NCBI GenBank assembly: GCA_902779845.1 | Contig: CACZCZ010000003.1 | Coordinates: 124,001 to 188,000, forward strand | DNA: 64,000 nucleotides | DNA from: an uncultured Bacteroidales bacterium | GTDB lineage: Bacteria > Bacteroidota > Bacteroidia > Bacteroidales > Bacteroidaceae | Direction: 5' to 3' | In this document: positions 8,132 through 18,227 of the stretch, piece after piece | Layout of the letters: every line of letters starts with the position of its first letter | How positions within the stretch are numbered: the stretch's first letter is position 1 | Translations under genes and position numbers: made by a program | Notes under the pieces: generated by a model | Databases searched by the model: none | The model's input: the letters and a program-made list of their open reading frames with translations, nothing else | What the model was told of the DNA's origin: nothing

Positions 8132-9898
8132 ATGAGCTACAAATGGAATTACGAACCTCCCACACCAGAACGTCAGGAAGCGGCTAAGGCATTGGCTCAC
8201 GAGGTAGGCATACATCCTGCCTTGGGCAAATTGCTTTTAGACCGTGGCATCACGACTGCTGCGGAGGCAAAGCGTTTCTTCCGTCCTTCCATCAGCGAGT
8301 TGCTGGATCCTTTCCTCTTTCGCGATATGCGCAGAGCGGTGGACCGCCTGAATCTCGCTTTGGGACGCAAAGAACGTATTTTAGTGTATGGAGACTACGA
8401 CGTCGATGGCTGCACGGCAGTGGCCCTCGTCTATCGTTTCCTTCAACGGTTTACAACCAACATCGATTTCTACATCCCCGACCGCTACGAGGAGGGCTAT
8501 GGTGTCAGCTACAAAGGTGTTGACCACGCCCACGAGACTGGCGTGGGACTCATTATCGTGCTTGACTGCGGTATCAAGGCCAATGCCGAGATTGCCTATG
8601 CCAAGCAGCTGGGCATCGACTTCATCATCTGCGACCACCACGTTCCCGATGATGAGTTGCCGCCTGCGGTGGCCATCCTGAATGCCAAGCGCACAGATGC
8701 TACCTATCCCTATGAACACCTGTCGGGTTGTGGTGTAGGCTTTAAGCTGATGCAGGCCTTCGCAATTGACAACGGCATCCCCTTCAGCCAGCTGATGCCA
8801 CTGCTGGATTTGTGTGCCGTCAGTATCGCGTCAGACATCGTGCCTATTCTGGGCGAAAACCGTGTGCTGGCCTATCATGGTCTGCGGCAAATCAACTCCA
8901 ACGCGAGTGTTGGTCTGAAGGCCATCATTGAAATCTGCGGGTTGTTTGACCGCGAGATAACAATGAATGACATCATTTTTAAGATTGGCCCTCGCATCAA
9001 TGCGTCAGGACGAATGCAGAACGGTGGCGAGGCTGTGGCGTTGCTCGTAGAGCGCGACCCCGACCGTGCTCATCGCATGGCGTTGCAGATCAATGCCTAC
9101 AACGACCAGCGCAAGGACCTGGACAAGGAGATGACCCATGAGGCTAACGCCATTGTGGAGCGCCTCGACCCTGACCATGAGCAGAAGGCTATTGTCATCT
9201 ACAGCGAGGAATGGCACAAAGGTGTCATTGGCATCGTGGCTTCGCGTCTCACCGAGGTCTTCTGCCGCCCTTCGGTGGTGCTCACTCGCACGGATGATAT
9301 GGCTACGGGCTCGGCGCGCAGTGTGTCAGGTTTCGACATCTACAAGGCCATCGACCATTGTCGTGACCTGTTGGAGAACTTCGGTGGCCACACTTATGCT
9401 GCCGGCCTCTCCATGAAGGTGGAGAATGTTCCGGAATTCACGCGCCGCTTCGAGGAATATGTGGCAGCGAACATCCTGCCCACTCAGATTGAACCAGAGC
9501 TGAACATCGATGGCAAATTGGAATTCAAGGACATCAACATCCGCTTCTACAACGATTTGCGCAAGTTCGCTCCCTTCGGCCCTGATAACCATCGTCCGAT
9601 TTTCTGCACTGAGCGCGTCTATGACTTTGGCACCAGCAAGGTTGTGGGCCATCATCAGGAGCATATCAAGTTGGAACTGGTTGATAACAAGAGCCATAAT
9701 GTTGTAAGTGGTATCGCCTTCGGACAGAGTTCTCAGGCCCGGCTCATCAAGACGAAGCAGGCCTTCGACATCTGCTACGCCGTAGAGGAGAATACACACA
9801 AGCATGGCGAAGTTCAGCTGCAGATAGAAGATATAAGGCAGAGTGAAAGACCTATCCCCGACCCCTCCCGTGAGGGAGGGGAGGATGTTACCTTGTAA
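8132..9898 (+). CDS. recJ: Single-stranded-DNA exonuclease RecJ
   Basis: 5'-3' ssDNA exonuclease acting in RecF-pathway recombination and mismatch repair. The DHH phosphoesterase motifs are present: LVYGDYDVDG (about 85-94) and ICDHHVPDD (167-175), followed by the DHHA1 glycine motif GGHTYAAGLSM. The 588 residues are a normal length. The last dozen codons run through a GC-rich palindrome (9862-9881), giving a tail (PDPSREGG) unlike the family. recQ begins 4 bases after the stop, so the two repair enzymes are cotranscribed. Confidence 0.95.
   Translation: MSYKWNYEPPTPERQEAAKALAHEVGIHPALGKLLLDRGITTAAEAKRFFRPSISELLDPFLFRDMRRAVDRLNLALGRKERILVYGDYDVDGCTAVALVYRFLQRFTTNIDFYIPDRYEEGYGVSYKGVDHAHETGVGLIIVLDCGIKANAEIAYAKQLGIDFIICDHHVPDDELPPAVAILNAKRTDATYPYEHLSGCGVGFKLMQAFAIDNGIPFSQLMPLLDLCAVSIASDIVPILGENRVLAYHGLRQINSNASVGLKAIIEICGLFDREITMNDIIFKIGPRINASGRMQNGGEAVALLVERDPDRAHRMALQINAYNDQRKDLDKEMTHEANAIVERLDPDHEQKAIVIYSEEWHKGVIGIVASRLTEVFCRPSVVLTRTDDMATGSARSVSGFDIYKAIDHCRDLLENFGGHTYAAGLSMKVENVPEFTRRFEEYVAANILPTQIEPELNIDGKLEFKDINIRFYNDLRKFAPFGPDNHRPIFCTERVYDFGTSKVVGHHQEHIKLELVDNKSHNVVSGIAFGQSSQARLIKTKQAFDICYAVEENTHKHGEVQLQIEDIRQSERPIPDPSREGGEDVTL
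9862..9881. repeat. GC-rich palindrome CCCCTCCC-GTGA-GGGAGGGG in the recJ 3' end
   Basis: Perfect 8-bp arms with a 4-base centre, in frame in the last codons of recJ. The same arms occur in thrC at 16114-16133, and related forms at 9931-9966, 45463-45503 and 61529-61550. Confidence 0.85.
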
Positions 9899-9901
9899 AT
9901 C

Positions 9902-11836
<1,935 letters not shown>

Positions 11837-11902
11837 GCTGTAATTTGCAACCGGAAAATTCTTTTTATATCCTTTTTTTCTCGCTTTTTGAGGTTATTTT
11901 AC

Positions 11903-11910
11903 TACTTTTG
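11903..11910 (+). promoter_or_regulatory. -7 box (TACTTTTG) for the threonine operon
   Basis: TACTTTTG sits 21 bases before the thrA ATG in the 95-base gap after recQ. The leader is too short for a peptide attenuator, and no riboswitch-like fold was seen. Confidence 0.6.
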
Positions 11911-11931
11911 CGCGCAAAATATTCGTGATAC

Positions 11932-14361
11932 ATGAAAGTCCTTAAATTTGGCGGCAGCAGTGTTGGCTCCGCAGAAAGCATTCTCAGTGTCAAACGCATT
12001 GTCGAGGCACAGACGGAGCCCGTGATTGTGGTGGTCTCCGCTTTGGGCGGCATCACCGATCAACTCATCCGCACATCCCAGCTGGCGGTGAATGGTGACG
12101 TGGCCTATCTCACTTCCTATGCCGAGATGTCACAGCGACATCATTCCATGATCGATGCTGTCATTCCTGCCGGTCCCAGCCGCGAGGCACTCATCCGCAA
12201 CGTGGATGCTCACCTCGAAGAGTTGCGCTCTATCTTCCAGGGTGTCTATCTCATCCGCGACCTTTCGCCTAAGACACAGGCGGCCATCGTCAGCTATGGC
12301 GAACGCCTCAGCAGCCGCATTGTGGCCACGCTCATCGACGGTGCCCAGCTCTATGACAGCCGCGCATTCATCAAGACCGAGGTCAAGGGTGGTCGCTCGC
12401 TGCTGGCCAGTGATCTCACCAATCGTCTTGTTCGCGAGACATGGAAGACACTGCCGAAGGTGTCCCTCGTCCCGGGCTTCATCTCCACCGATGCCGAGAG
12501 CGGCGAGGTCACGAACCTCGGGCGTGGCGGCTCGGACTACACCGCCAGCATCATCGCTGCGGCGCTGGATGCCAGTGTGCTGGAGATCTGGACTGATGTC
12601 GATGGCTTCATGACCGCCGATCCACGTGTCATTTCCTCGGCTTATGTTATCCCTGAACTCTCCTATGTCGAGGCGATGGAGCTTTGCAACTTCGGTGCCA
12701 AGGTGGTCTATCCTCCCACCATCTACCCTGTATGCATCAAGAATATCCCCATCCTCATCAAGAACACCTTCAACCCCGATGCTCCCGGTACTATTATCAA
12801 GAAGGAGGTGGCCGACGACTCCCGCTCCATTAAGGGCATCAGCTCCATCAAGGGCACCACACTCATCACCGTGAGTGGTCTGTCTATGGTCGGTGTCATC
12901 GGTGTCAACCGCCGCATCTTCTCGGTCTTGGCCGAGAATGGCATCTCGGTGTTCATGGTCTCTCAGGCCTCTTCCGAGAACAGCACCAGCATCGGTGTGC
13001 GCGACGAGGACAGCGCCGAGGCCTGCCGCGTCCTCAACGAGGAGTTCGCTAAGGAAATCGAGACGGGCTCCATGTTCCGGATGCAGGCCGAGGGCAATCT
13101 GGCCACCGTGGCCGTCGTGGGTGAGAACATGAAGCACACGCCAGGCATCGCCGGTAAGCTCTTCGGCACCCTCGGCCGTTCCGGCATCAGCGTCATCGCT
13201 TGTGCCCAGGGCGCTTCGGAGACCAATATCTCGTTCGTCGTGGACTCCAAGTACTTGCGCAAGACACTCAATGTCATCCACGATGCCTTCTTCCTCTCGG
13301 AGTACCAGGTTCTGAACCTGTTCCTCTGCGGCGTCGGCACCGTGGGCGCCTCGCTCATCGAGCAGATAGCCTCGCAGCAGGAGAAACTCATGCGCGAACA
13401 GGGGCTCAAGCTGAACATCGTGGGCCTCGCCAGCAGTCGCAAGGCGCTCTTTTCGCGCGATGGCCTCGACCTGAAGAACTACCGCGAACTGCTGGATGCC
13501 GCACCGGTCAGCAACACCAAGCGCCTGCGCGACGAAGTCATCGGAATGAACATCTTCAACTCCGTCTTCGTGGATTGCACCGCCTCAGCCGAGGTGGCCG
13601 GCCTCTACAAGGAGTTCCTGGAGCATAACATCAACGTGGTGGCTGCCAACAAGGTGGCTGCCAGCAGCGACTATAAGATCTACCGCGAGCTGAAGGCCAT
13701 TGCCCAGCGCCGCGGCGTGAAATATCTCTTCGAGACCAACGTGGGAGCCGGTCTGCCCATCATCCGCACCATCAACGACCTCATCCATAGCGGCGACAAG
13801 ATCCTGCGCATCGAGGCCGTCCTCAGCGGCACCCTTAACTTCATCTTCAACAAGATCAGCGCCGATGTACCCTTCTCCCAGACTGTGCGCATGGCCAAGG
13901 AGGAGGGCTATAGTGAGCCCGACCCGCGCATCGATCTCAGCGGCAAGGATGTCATCCGCAAGCTCGTCATCCTTACCCGTGAGGCGGGCTACCAGATTGA
14001 GCAGTCCGACGTGGAGGCCAATCTCTTCATCCCCGACGACTTCTTCAGTGGCGATGTGGAGCAGTTCTGGCAGAAGTTGCCTTCGCTGGATGCCGACTTC
14101 GAGACACGCCGCCAGCGTGTCGAGGGAGAGGGCAAGCGCTGGCGCTTTGTGGCGAAGTATGAGGAAGGTCATGCCAGTGTGTCGCTGGCTGAGATTCCCG
14201 AGAGCCATCCCTTCTACCGCCTCGAAGGCAGCAACAACATCGTGATGCTCACCACTGAACGCTACCGCGAATACCCCATGCTCATCCAGGGCTATGGCGC
14301 AGGTGCCAGCGTCACTGCTGCCGGCGTGTTTGCGGATATCATGAGTATAGCTAATATATAA
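11932..14361 (+). CDS. thrA: Bifunctional aspartokinase / homoserine dehydrogenase
   Basis: Performs the first and third steps from aspartate to threonine and methionine. The aspartokinase domain (about 1-290) begins with KFGGSSVGSAESI. Regulatory ACT repeats lie at about 305-450 (VIGVNRRIFSVLAENGISV and a second copy). The homoserine dehydrogenase domain starts near 460 with the NAD(P)-binding FLCGVGTVGASL and includes NKVAASSDYKIY and EAVLSGTLNFIF. At 809 residues the fusion is full length. The stop overlaps the apgM start by one base (TAATG), so translation is coupled. ACT domains suggest allosteric feedback by threonine. Confidence 0.97.
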   Translation: MKVLKFGGSSVGSAESILSVKRIVEAQTEPVIVVVSALGGITDQLIRTSQLAVNGDVAYLTSYAEMSQRHHSMIDAVIPAGPSREALIRNVDAHLEELRSIFQGVYLIRDLSPKTQAAIVSYGERLSSRIVATLIDGAQLYDSRAFIKTEVKGGRSLLASDLTNRLVRETWKTLPKVSLVPGFISTDAESGEVTNLGRGGSDYTASIIAAALDASVLEIWTDVDGFMTADPRVISSAYVIPELSYVEAMELCNFGAKVVYPPTIYPVCIKNIPILIKNTFNPDAPGTIIKKEVADDSRSIKGISSIKGTTLITVSGLSMVGVIGVNRRIFSVLAENGISVFMVSQASSENSTSIGVRDEDSAEACRVLNEEFAKEIETGSMFRMQAEGNLATVAVVGENMKHTPGIAGKLFGTLGRSGISVIACAQGASETNISFVVDSKYLRKTLNVIHDAFFLSEYQVLNLFLCGVGTVGASLIEQIASQQEKLMREQGLKLNIVGLASSRKALFSRDGLDLKNYRELLDAAPVSNTKRLRDEVIGMNIFNSVFVDCTASAEVAGLYKEFLEHNINVVAANKVAASSDYKIYRELKAIAQRRGVKYLFETNVGAGLPIIRTINDLIHSGDKILRIEAVLSGTLNFIFNKISADVPFSQTVRMAKEEGYSEPDPRIDLSGKDVIRKLVILTREAGYQIEQSDVEANLFIPDDFFSGDVEQFWQKLPSLDADFETRRQRVEGEGKRWRFVAKYEEGHASVSLAEIPESHPFYRLEGSNNIVMLTTERYREYPMLIQGYGAGASVTAAGVFADIMSIANI

Positions 14362-15692
14362 TGAAGCATTTAATAATATTGGGCGACGGCATGGCCGACT
14401 GGCATGTGCCTTCGCTGGGCGGGAAGACCCTCCTGCAATACGCCGACACGCCTGCCATGGACTGGCTGGCGCGCAACGGGCGCAATGGCCTGCTGAAGAC
14501 GGTGCCCGACGGTTTCCATCCCGGCAGCGAAGTCGCCAACAGCAGCATCCTCGGCTATGACCAGCACCTCGTCTATGAGGGCCGCGGCCCGTTGGAGGCT
14601 GCCAGCATTGGTGTCGAGTTGGAGCCCGGCGACCTAGCGTTGCGCTGTAATCTCGTGTGCATCGAGGGCGACATCCTCAAGAACCACTCCTGCGGACGCC
14701 TTGAGACCGAGGAGGGCGACGTGCTCATCCGCTTCCTGGAAGAACAGCTGGCCAGCGACCCCCGCTACGGCGGCCGCGTACATTTCTATACCGGCGTGCA
14801 GTACCGCCATCTCCTTGTCATCAAGGGCGGCAACAAGCACATCCAGTGCACACCGCCACACGATGTGCCGGGACAGCCGTGGCGCCAGTTCGAGATACAG
14901 GCTGAAGTGCCGGAAGCTGAAGCTACGGCGGCGCTGCTGCGCGACCTCGTCCTCCACTCCCAGGAACTCCTGCCCACGCATCCTTTAAATAAGGAGCGCG
15001 CGCGTGAGGGAAAAGATATGGCATCGAGCATCTGGCCGTGGGGCGGGGGCTACCGTCCGCAGATGGTTCCCCTGACCGAGCGTTTCTCCGAGCAAATCCA
15101 TCAGGGCGCTGTCATCACAGCCGTTGATCTCATTCGCGGCATCGGTCACTATGCCGGCCTGCGCGTCATCAATGTGCCGGGTGCTACGGGTCTCTACGAC
15201 ACCAATTTCGAGGGCAAGGCACAGGCCGCCATCGACGCCTTCCGTGCCGGCGACGACTTCGTCTATCTCCACGTCGAAGCCTCCGATGAGGCGGGCCACG
15301 ATGGCTCCGTGCCTCTTAAACTTCAGACCATCGAAGACCTTGACCATCGCCTGATACAGCCGATTCTACAAGCGTTCGGAATGACGAATGACAAATCTTG
15401 CTCCGCTCGGAATGACGAATATATGTCACTGACTGGCGTTGAAAGTAATGCTGATTCGTCATTCGACATTCGACATTCGTCATTCGACAAAGGTCTTGCC
15501 ATTGGCCTCCTCCCCGACCATCCCACTCCCTGCGAGCACCGCACCCACACCGCCGACCCCATCCCCTTCTGCATCTACTACCCCGGCATCGAGCCCGACA
15601 GCGTGCAGACCTTCGACGAGGATGCGGCCCGCGACGGAGCCTACGGACTTCTCGAAGGCGATGAGTTTATCAAGCTCTTTATGAAACAATGA
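14361..15692 (+). CDS. apgM: ApgM-family phosphotransferase, probable homoserine kinase
   Basis: Member of the cofactor-independent phosphoglycerate mutase (archaeal ApgM) branch of the alkaline phosphatase superfamily. The metal site and nucleophile are visible in LGDGMAD (Asp9) and SEVANSSILGY (Ser near 61), with further ligands in ASDEAGHDG and LLPDHPTP. The operon thrA-apgM-thrC lacks a normal thrB, so it probably phosphorylates homoserine; from memory, a Bacteroides homologue has been assigned that role. Residues about 340-376 are an in-frame insertion built from ATTCGAC-type repeats. The stop overlaps the thrC start (ATGA). Confidence 0.88.
   Translation: MKHLIILGDGMADWHVPSLGGKTLLQYADTPAMDWLARNGRNGLLKTVPDGFHPGSEVANSSILGYDQHLVYEGRGPLEAASIGVELEPGDLALRCNLVCIEGDILKNHSCGRLETEEGDVLIRFLEEQLASDPRYGGRVHFYTGVQYRHLLVIKGGNKHIQCTPPHDVPGQPWRQFEIQAEVPEAEATAALLRDLVLHSQELLPTHPLNKERAREGKDMASSIWPWGGGYRPQMVPLTERFSEQIHQGAVITAVDLIRGIGHYAGLRVINVPGATGLYDTNFEGKAQAAIDAFRAGDDFVYLHVEASDEAGHDGSVPLKLQTIEDLDHRLIQPILQAFGMTNDKSCSARNDEYMSLTGVESNADSSFDIRHSSFDKGLAIGLLPDHPTPCEHRTHTADPIPFCIYYPGIEPDSVQTFDEDAARDGAYGLLEGDEFIKLFMKQ
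15378..15489. repeat. In-frame repeat insertion in apgM with inverted 7-bp-period arrays
   Basis: The left part has GAATGACGAATGAC and a second GAATGACGAAT. The right part (15452-15489) is GATTCGTCATTCGACATTCG and similar units in the opposite sense, with a 7-bp period. It adds about 37 residues in a linker where relatives run directly from the DEAGHDG region to the PDHPTP region. Confidence 0.8.
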
Positions 15693-17158
15693 AATACTAC
15701 TCCACTAACCACACCGCCGCCTGCGCCACGCTGCGCGACGCCGTTGTCCGTGGCCTCGCCGAGGACCGCGGACTCTACATGCCCGAAGTCATCAAACAGC
15801 TACCTGACACATTCTGGACAGAGATGGCCAACCTCACCTTCCAGGAGGTCGCCTACCGCGTGGCAGATGCCTTCTTCGGCGAGGATGTCCCCGCTGACGA
15901 CCTGCGCCGCATTGTCTATGACACCCTCGCCTTCGACTGTCCCATCGTGAAGGTTGAGGACAACATCTATGCCCTCGAACTCTTCCATGGCCCCACACTT
16001 GCCTTCAAGGATGTCGGCGCTAGGTTTATGGCGAGGTTGCTGCGGTGGACCCTCTCCCCGCTCTCCCGTAAGGGCGAGAGCCTTGCTTCGCTCGAGAGTT
16101 GCGCGCAGCCTCACCCCTCCCTGACGGGAGGGGGCGGGGGTGGGTCTTCCGTCAACGTCCTCGTAGCCACCTCTGGCGACACCGGCTCCGCCGTGGCCAA
16201 TGGTTTCCTCGGCGTGGACGGCATCCATGTCTATGTCCTCTATCCCAAGGGCAAGGTGTCGCCCATTCAGGAGTGCCAGTTTACGACCCTCGGTCAGAAC
16301 ATCACTGCCGTGGAGGTCGATGGCGTCTTCGACGACTGTCAGGCTCTCGTGAAGTCTGCCTTCATGGACAAGGAACTTAATGCCCACATGCGCCTCACCT
16401 CAGCCAACAGCATCAATGTGGCCCGCTTTCTGCCGCAGGCCTTCTACTACTTCTGGGCATACGCACAAATCGTAAATCGTAAATTGTCAAATCGTAAATT
16501 TGTTTGCTGTGTCCCCTCCGGCAACTTCGGCAACATCTGCTCCGCCCTCTTTGGCCATGTCATGGGTCTGCCCGTGAAGCGCTTCATCGCCGCCAACAAC
16601 GCCAACAGCGTCTTCTACGAGTACCTGCAGACTGGCGAGTACCGTCCGCGCCCCTCTGTGCAGACCATCGCCAACGCCATGGACGTCGGTGACCCCTCCA
16701 ACTTCGCCCGCATCCTTGACCTCTATGGCCGCGAGGATGTGCAGGACATCCTTGCGAGGCGTAACATTGCGCAGCCGCTCCCTTCCATCACGGCAGAGGC
16801 GCCCAACGGGCAGGGTGGGGCTACTGCAGATGCTCCTTTTATCTCCGGCGCCACCTACACCGACGACCAGATTGCCGAGACCATGCGCGACTGCTATGCC
16901 CGCACCGGCTACATTCTGGACCCCCATGGAGCGTGTGGCTACCGTGCCCTCAAAGAGCAGCTCGAGCCCGATGAAATCGGCATTTTCTTGGAGACAGCGC
17001 ATCCTGCCAAATTCAAGGACGCCGTGGATCGCATCCTCGGCATCGACCTGCCCATTCCCGAGAAGCTGCAGGCCTTCATGCGCGGCCAGAAACAGTCTGT
17101 TCCCCTCTCCAAAGACTTTGCCGCCTTCAAGGCCTTCCTCCTCTCACAAGCGCAGTAG
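15689..17158 (+). CDS. thrC: Threonine synthase
   Basis: PLP enzyme converting O-phosphohomoserine to threonine. The PLP lysine is in GPTLAFKDVGARF (Lys107), the phosphate-binding loop is LVATSGDTGSAVANG, and VPSGNFGN follows. At 489 residues it is longer than usual (about 430-440) because of two insertions. Residues about 120-153 are coded by GC-rich palindromic repeats (SPLSRKGES...LTGGGGGG), and residues 261-270 (IVNRKLSNRK) by AATCGTA repeats. Both fall in surface-loop positions and the catalytic motifs are intact, so activity is likely kept. Last gene of the operon. Confidence 0.95.
   Translation: MKYYSTNHTAACATLRDAVVRGLAEDRGLYMPEVIKQLPDTFWTEMANLTFQEVAYRVADAFFGEDVPADDLRRIVYDTLAFDCPIVKVEDNIYALELFHGPTLAFKDVGARFMARLLRWTLSPLSRKGESLASLESCAQPHPSLTGGGGGGSSVNVLVATSGDTGSAVANGFLGVDGIHVYVLYPKGKVSPIQECQFTTLGQNITAVEVDGVFDDCQALVKSAFMDKELNAHMRLTSANSINVARFLPQAFYYFWAYAQIVNRKLSNRKFVCCVPSGNFGNICSALFGHVMGLPVKRFIAANNANSVFYEYLQTGEYRPRPSVQTIANAMDVGDPSNFARILDLYGREDVQDILARRNIAQPLPSITAEAPNGQGGATADAPFISGATYTDDQIAETMRDCYARTGYILDPHGACGYRALKEQLEPDEIGIFLETAHPAKFKDAVDRILGIDLPIPEKLQAFMRGQKQSVPLSKDFAAFKAFLLSQAQ
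16056..16146. repeat. GC-rich palindromic elements inserted in thrC
   Basis: Two units: an imperfect hairpin around GCTCTCCCGTAAGGGCGAG, and the perfect CCCCTCCC-TGAC-GGGAGGGG at 16114-16133. The second has the same arms as the recJ element. The whole block is in frame. Confidence 0.85.
16467..16500. repeat. AATCGTA 7-bp-period repeat inside thrC
   Basis: Units AATCGTA, AATCGTA, AATTGTC and AATCGTA, with one extra base before the last unit, replace the variable segment just before the VPSGNFGN motif. Confidence 0.75.
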
Positions 17159-17182
17159 TCTGACACCCTATACTGAAAATGG

Positions 17183-17224
17183 CTACACCCTATGGAGCGT
17201 TTGCTTTTGCTCCATAGGGTGTAG
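17183..17224. terminator. Long hairpin between convergent thrC and the AraC gene
   Basis: Perfect 16-bp arms (CTACACCCTATGGAGC and complement) around GTTTGCTTTT. It is placed to end transcription from both sides, although no U-tract follows. The core CCCTATGGAG/CTCCATAGGG recurs in the hairpin at 44580-44625, so it is also a repeat-family member. Confidence 0.65.
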
Positions 17225-17263
17225 CGTTTGCGTCCTTACGTATAGTCTCGGGAGTCTTTACGT

Positions 17264-17629
17264 TTAGTTTTGGGAATCAGTAACTGACTTCTGGTTTCGC
17301 ACATCTCCCGGCGTGATGCCGAACTTCCTCTTGAAAGCGGCGGAGAAGTGTGAGACGTTCTTGAAGCCTACGTCGAAGCAGACGTCTGTGACGCGGCGGC
17401 GACGGCGCAGGAGGTCGTAGGCAGCCGTGAGACGACGTGCTGTGATCCAGCGCTCGGGGGATAGCTCGCTAAACTTCTTGAAGTCACGCTTGAAGGTGGA
17501 GAGGCTGCGGCCGGAGGCTTGTGCAAACTCACTCATAGACATATCGTTCTTGAAGTTCTTTTCCATAAAGTCCTTCAGCTCGATTTTCTGGGCCGGTTTG
17601 GCCTGGGAGGAAGAGTCGGTGATTGGCAT
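17264..17629 (-). CDS. Short AraC-family regulator (DNA-binding domain only)
   Basis: At 121 residues it consists almost entirely of the AraC/XylS double helix-turn-helix: MSMSEFAQASGRSLSTFKRD for the first motif and VTDVCFDVGFKNVSHFSAAF with FKRKFGITPGD for the second. The usual N-terminal ligand or dimerisation domain is absent. A TACCTTTG box about 90 bases upstream and the lack of a frame extending upstream suggest the gene is naturally short rather than frameshifted. It is divergent from rhaM, so it may regulate rhamnose use, but that is inference. Confidence 0.82.
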   Translation of the reverse strand: MPITDSSSQAKPAQKIELKDFMEKNFKNDMSMSEFAQASGRSLSTFKRDFKKFSELSPERWITARRLTAAYDLLRRRRRVTDVCFDVGFKNVSHFSAAFKRKFGITPGDVRNQKSVTDSQN

Positions 17630-17717
17630 GTAAAAAATGAATAATGTCTATTATGTGGATACTCCGTGTGTTGTTGCAGATGGGGGCCTTTCTAAAAATT
17701 TCCTTCACCTTGCGCTG

Positions 17718-17725
17718 CAAAGGTA
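17718..17725 (-). promoter_or_regulatory. -7 box (TACCTTTG) for the AraC-type regulator
   Basis: Minus-strand TACCTTTG gives a leader of roughly 80-90 bases for the regulator. It lies in the 283-base divergent region shared with rhaM; the rest of that gap is AT-rich and shows no reading frame. Confidence 0.6.
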
Positions 17726-17874
17726 CATGAAGTAAAATCAATTGTGTTTGTTTTAAGGCTCAAAGTTTGTAAATATTTCAATTATTCTTACGCCAAATAG
17801 TAAATTTTGCAATTTTAATACAAAAAATGCACGAATTCAGGCACTAATATGCACATGGATTGGAATCTTTTTGC

Positions 17875-17882
17875 TAATTTTG
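17875..17882 (+). promoter_or_regulatory. -7 box (TAATTTTG) for rhaM
   Basis: TAATTTTG lies 30 bases upstream of the rhaM ATG on the plus strand. No -33 element at usual spacing is obvious, which would fit activator dependence. Confidence 0.55.
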
Positions 17883-17912
17883 CAACCGACTAATTGACAA
17901 ATTTAAAATAAA

Positions 17913-18227
17913 ATGAAACGTTTTGCCTTTAAGATGTTCTTGAAACCAGGTTTCGAGGATGAGTATGAACGACGCCATGCAGCGCTGTGGCCTGAGCTGC
18001 AGCGTGGCATCAAGGAAGCGGGTGTAGGAAATTACAGTATTTACTGGGATCGTGACACGAATATCCTGTTCGGCTATCAGGAGATTGAGGGTGAGCAGAG
18101 TTCACAGGACATGGGTGCCGACGAGATGACGAAGCGCTGGTGGGCTTACATGGCGGATATCATGGAGACGAATGCGGACAACAGCCCTGTTACGGTGCCG
18201 TTGCGCGAGGTGTTCCACCTGAATTGA
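17913..18227 (+). CDS. rhaM: L-rhamnose mutarotase
   Basis: Interconverts alpha and beta anomers of L-rhamnose for the isomerase pathway in the cytoplasm. The 104 residues match the family length. Tyr18 and His22 in EYERRHAALWPEL are at the positions of the catalytic pair known in E. coli RhaM, and TKRWWAYMADIM gives the Trp-rich C-terminal motif. Other rhamnose genes are not in the window. Its 3' end overlaps that of the convergent ABC ATPase by 38 bases. Confidence 0.93.
   Translation: MKRFAFKMFLKPGFEDEYERRHAALWPELQRGIKEAGVGNYSIYWDRDTNILFGYQEIEGEQSSQDMGADEMTKRWWAYMADIMETNADNSPVTVPLREVFHLN

Noticed and set aside
12130-13281. 383-codon minus-strand frame opposite thrA
   Set aside because: Antisense of a GC-rich biased gene; low-complexity Asp/His/Gly composition.
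16046-16148. Intein or group II intron in thrC
   Set aside because: The insertion is only about 34 residues, in frame and repeat-derived, far too short and without splicing motifs.
17630-17760. Missing N-terminal half of the AraC protein, lost by frameshift
   Set aside because: The upstream region contains a -7 box and AT-rich leader rather than a readable sensor domain in any frame.
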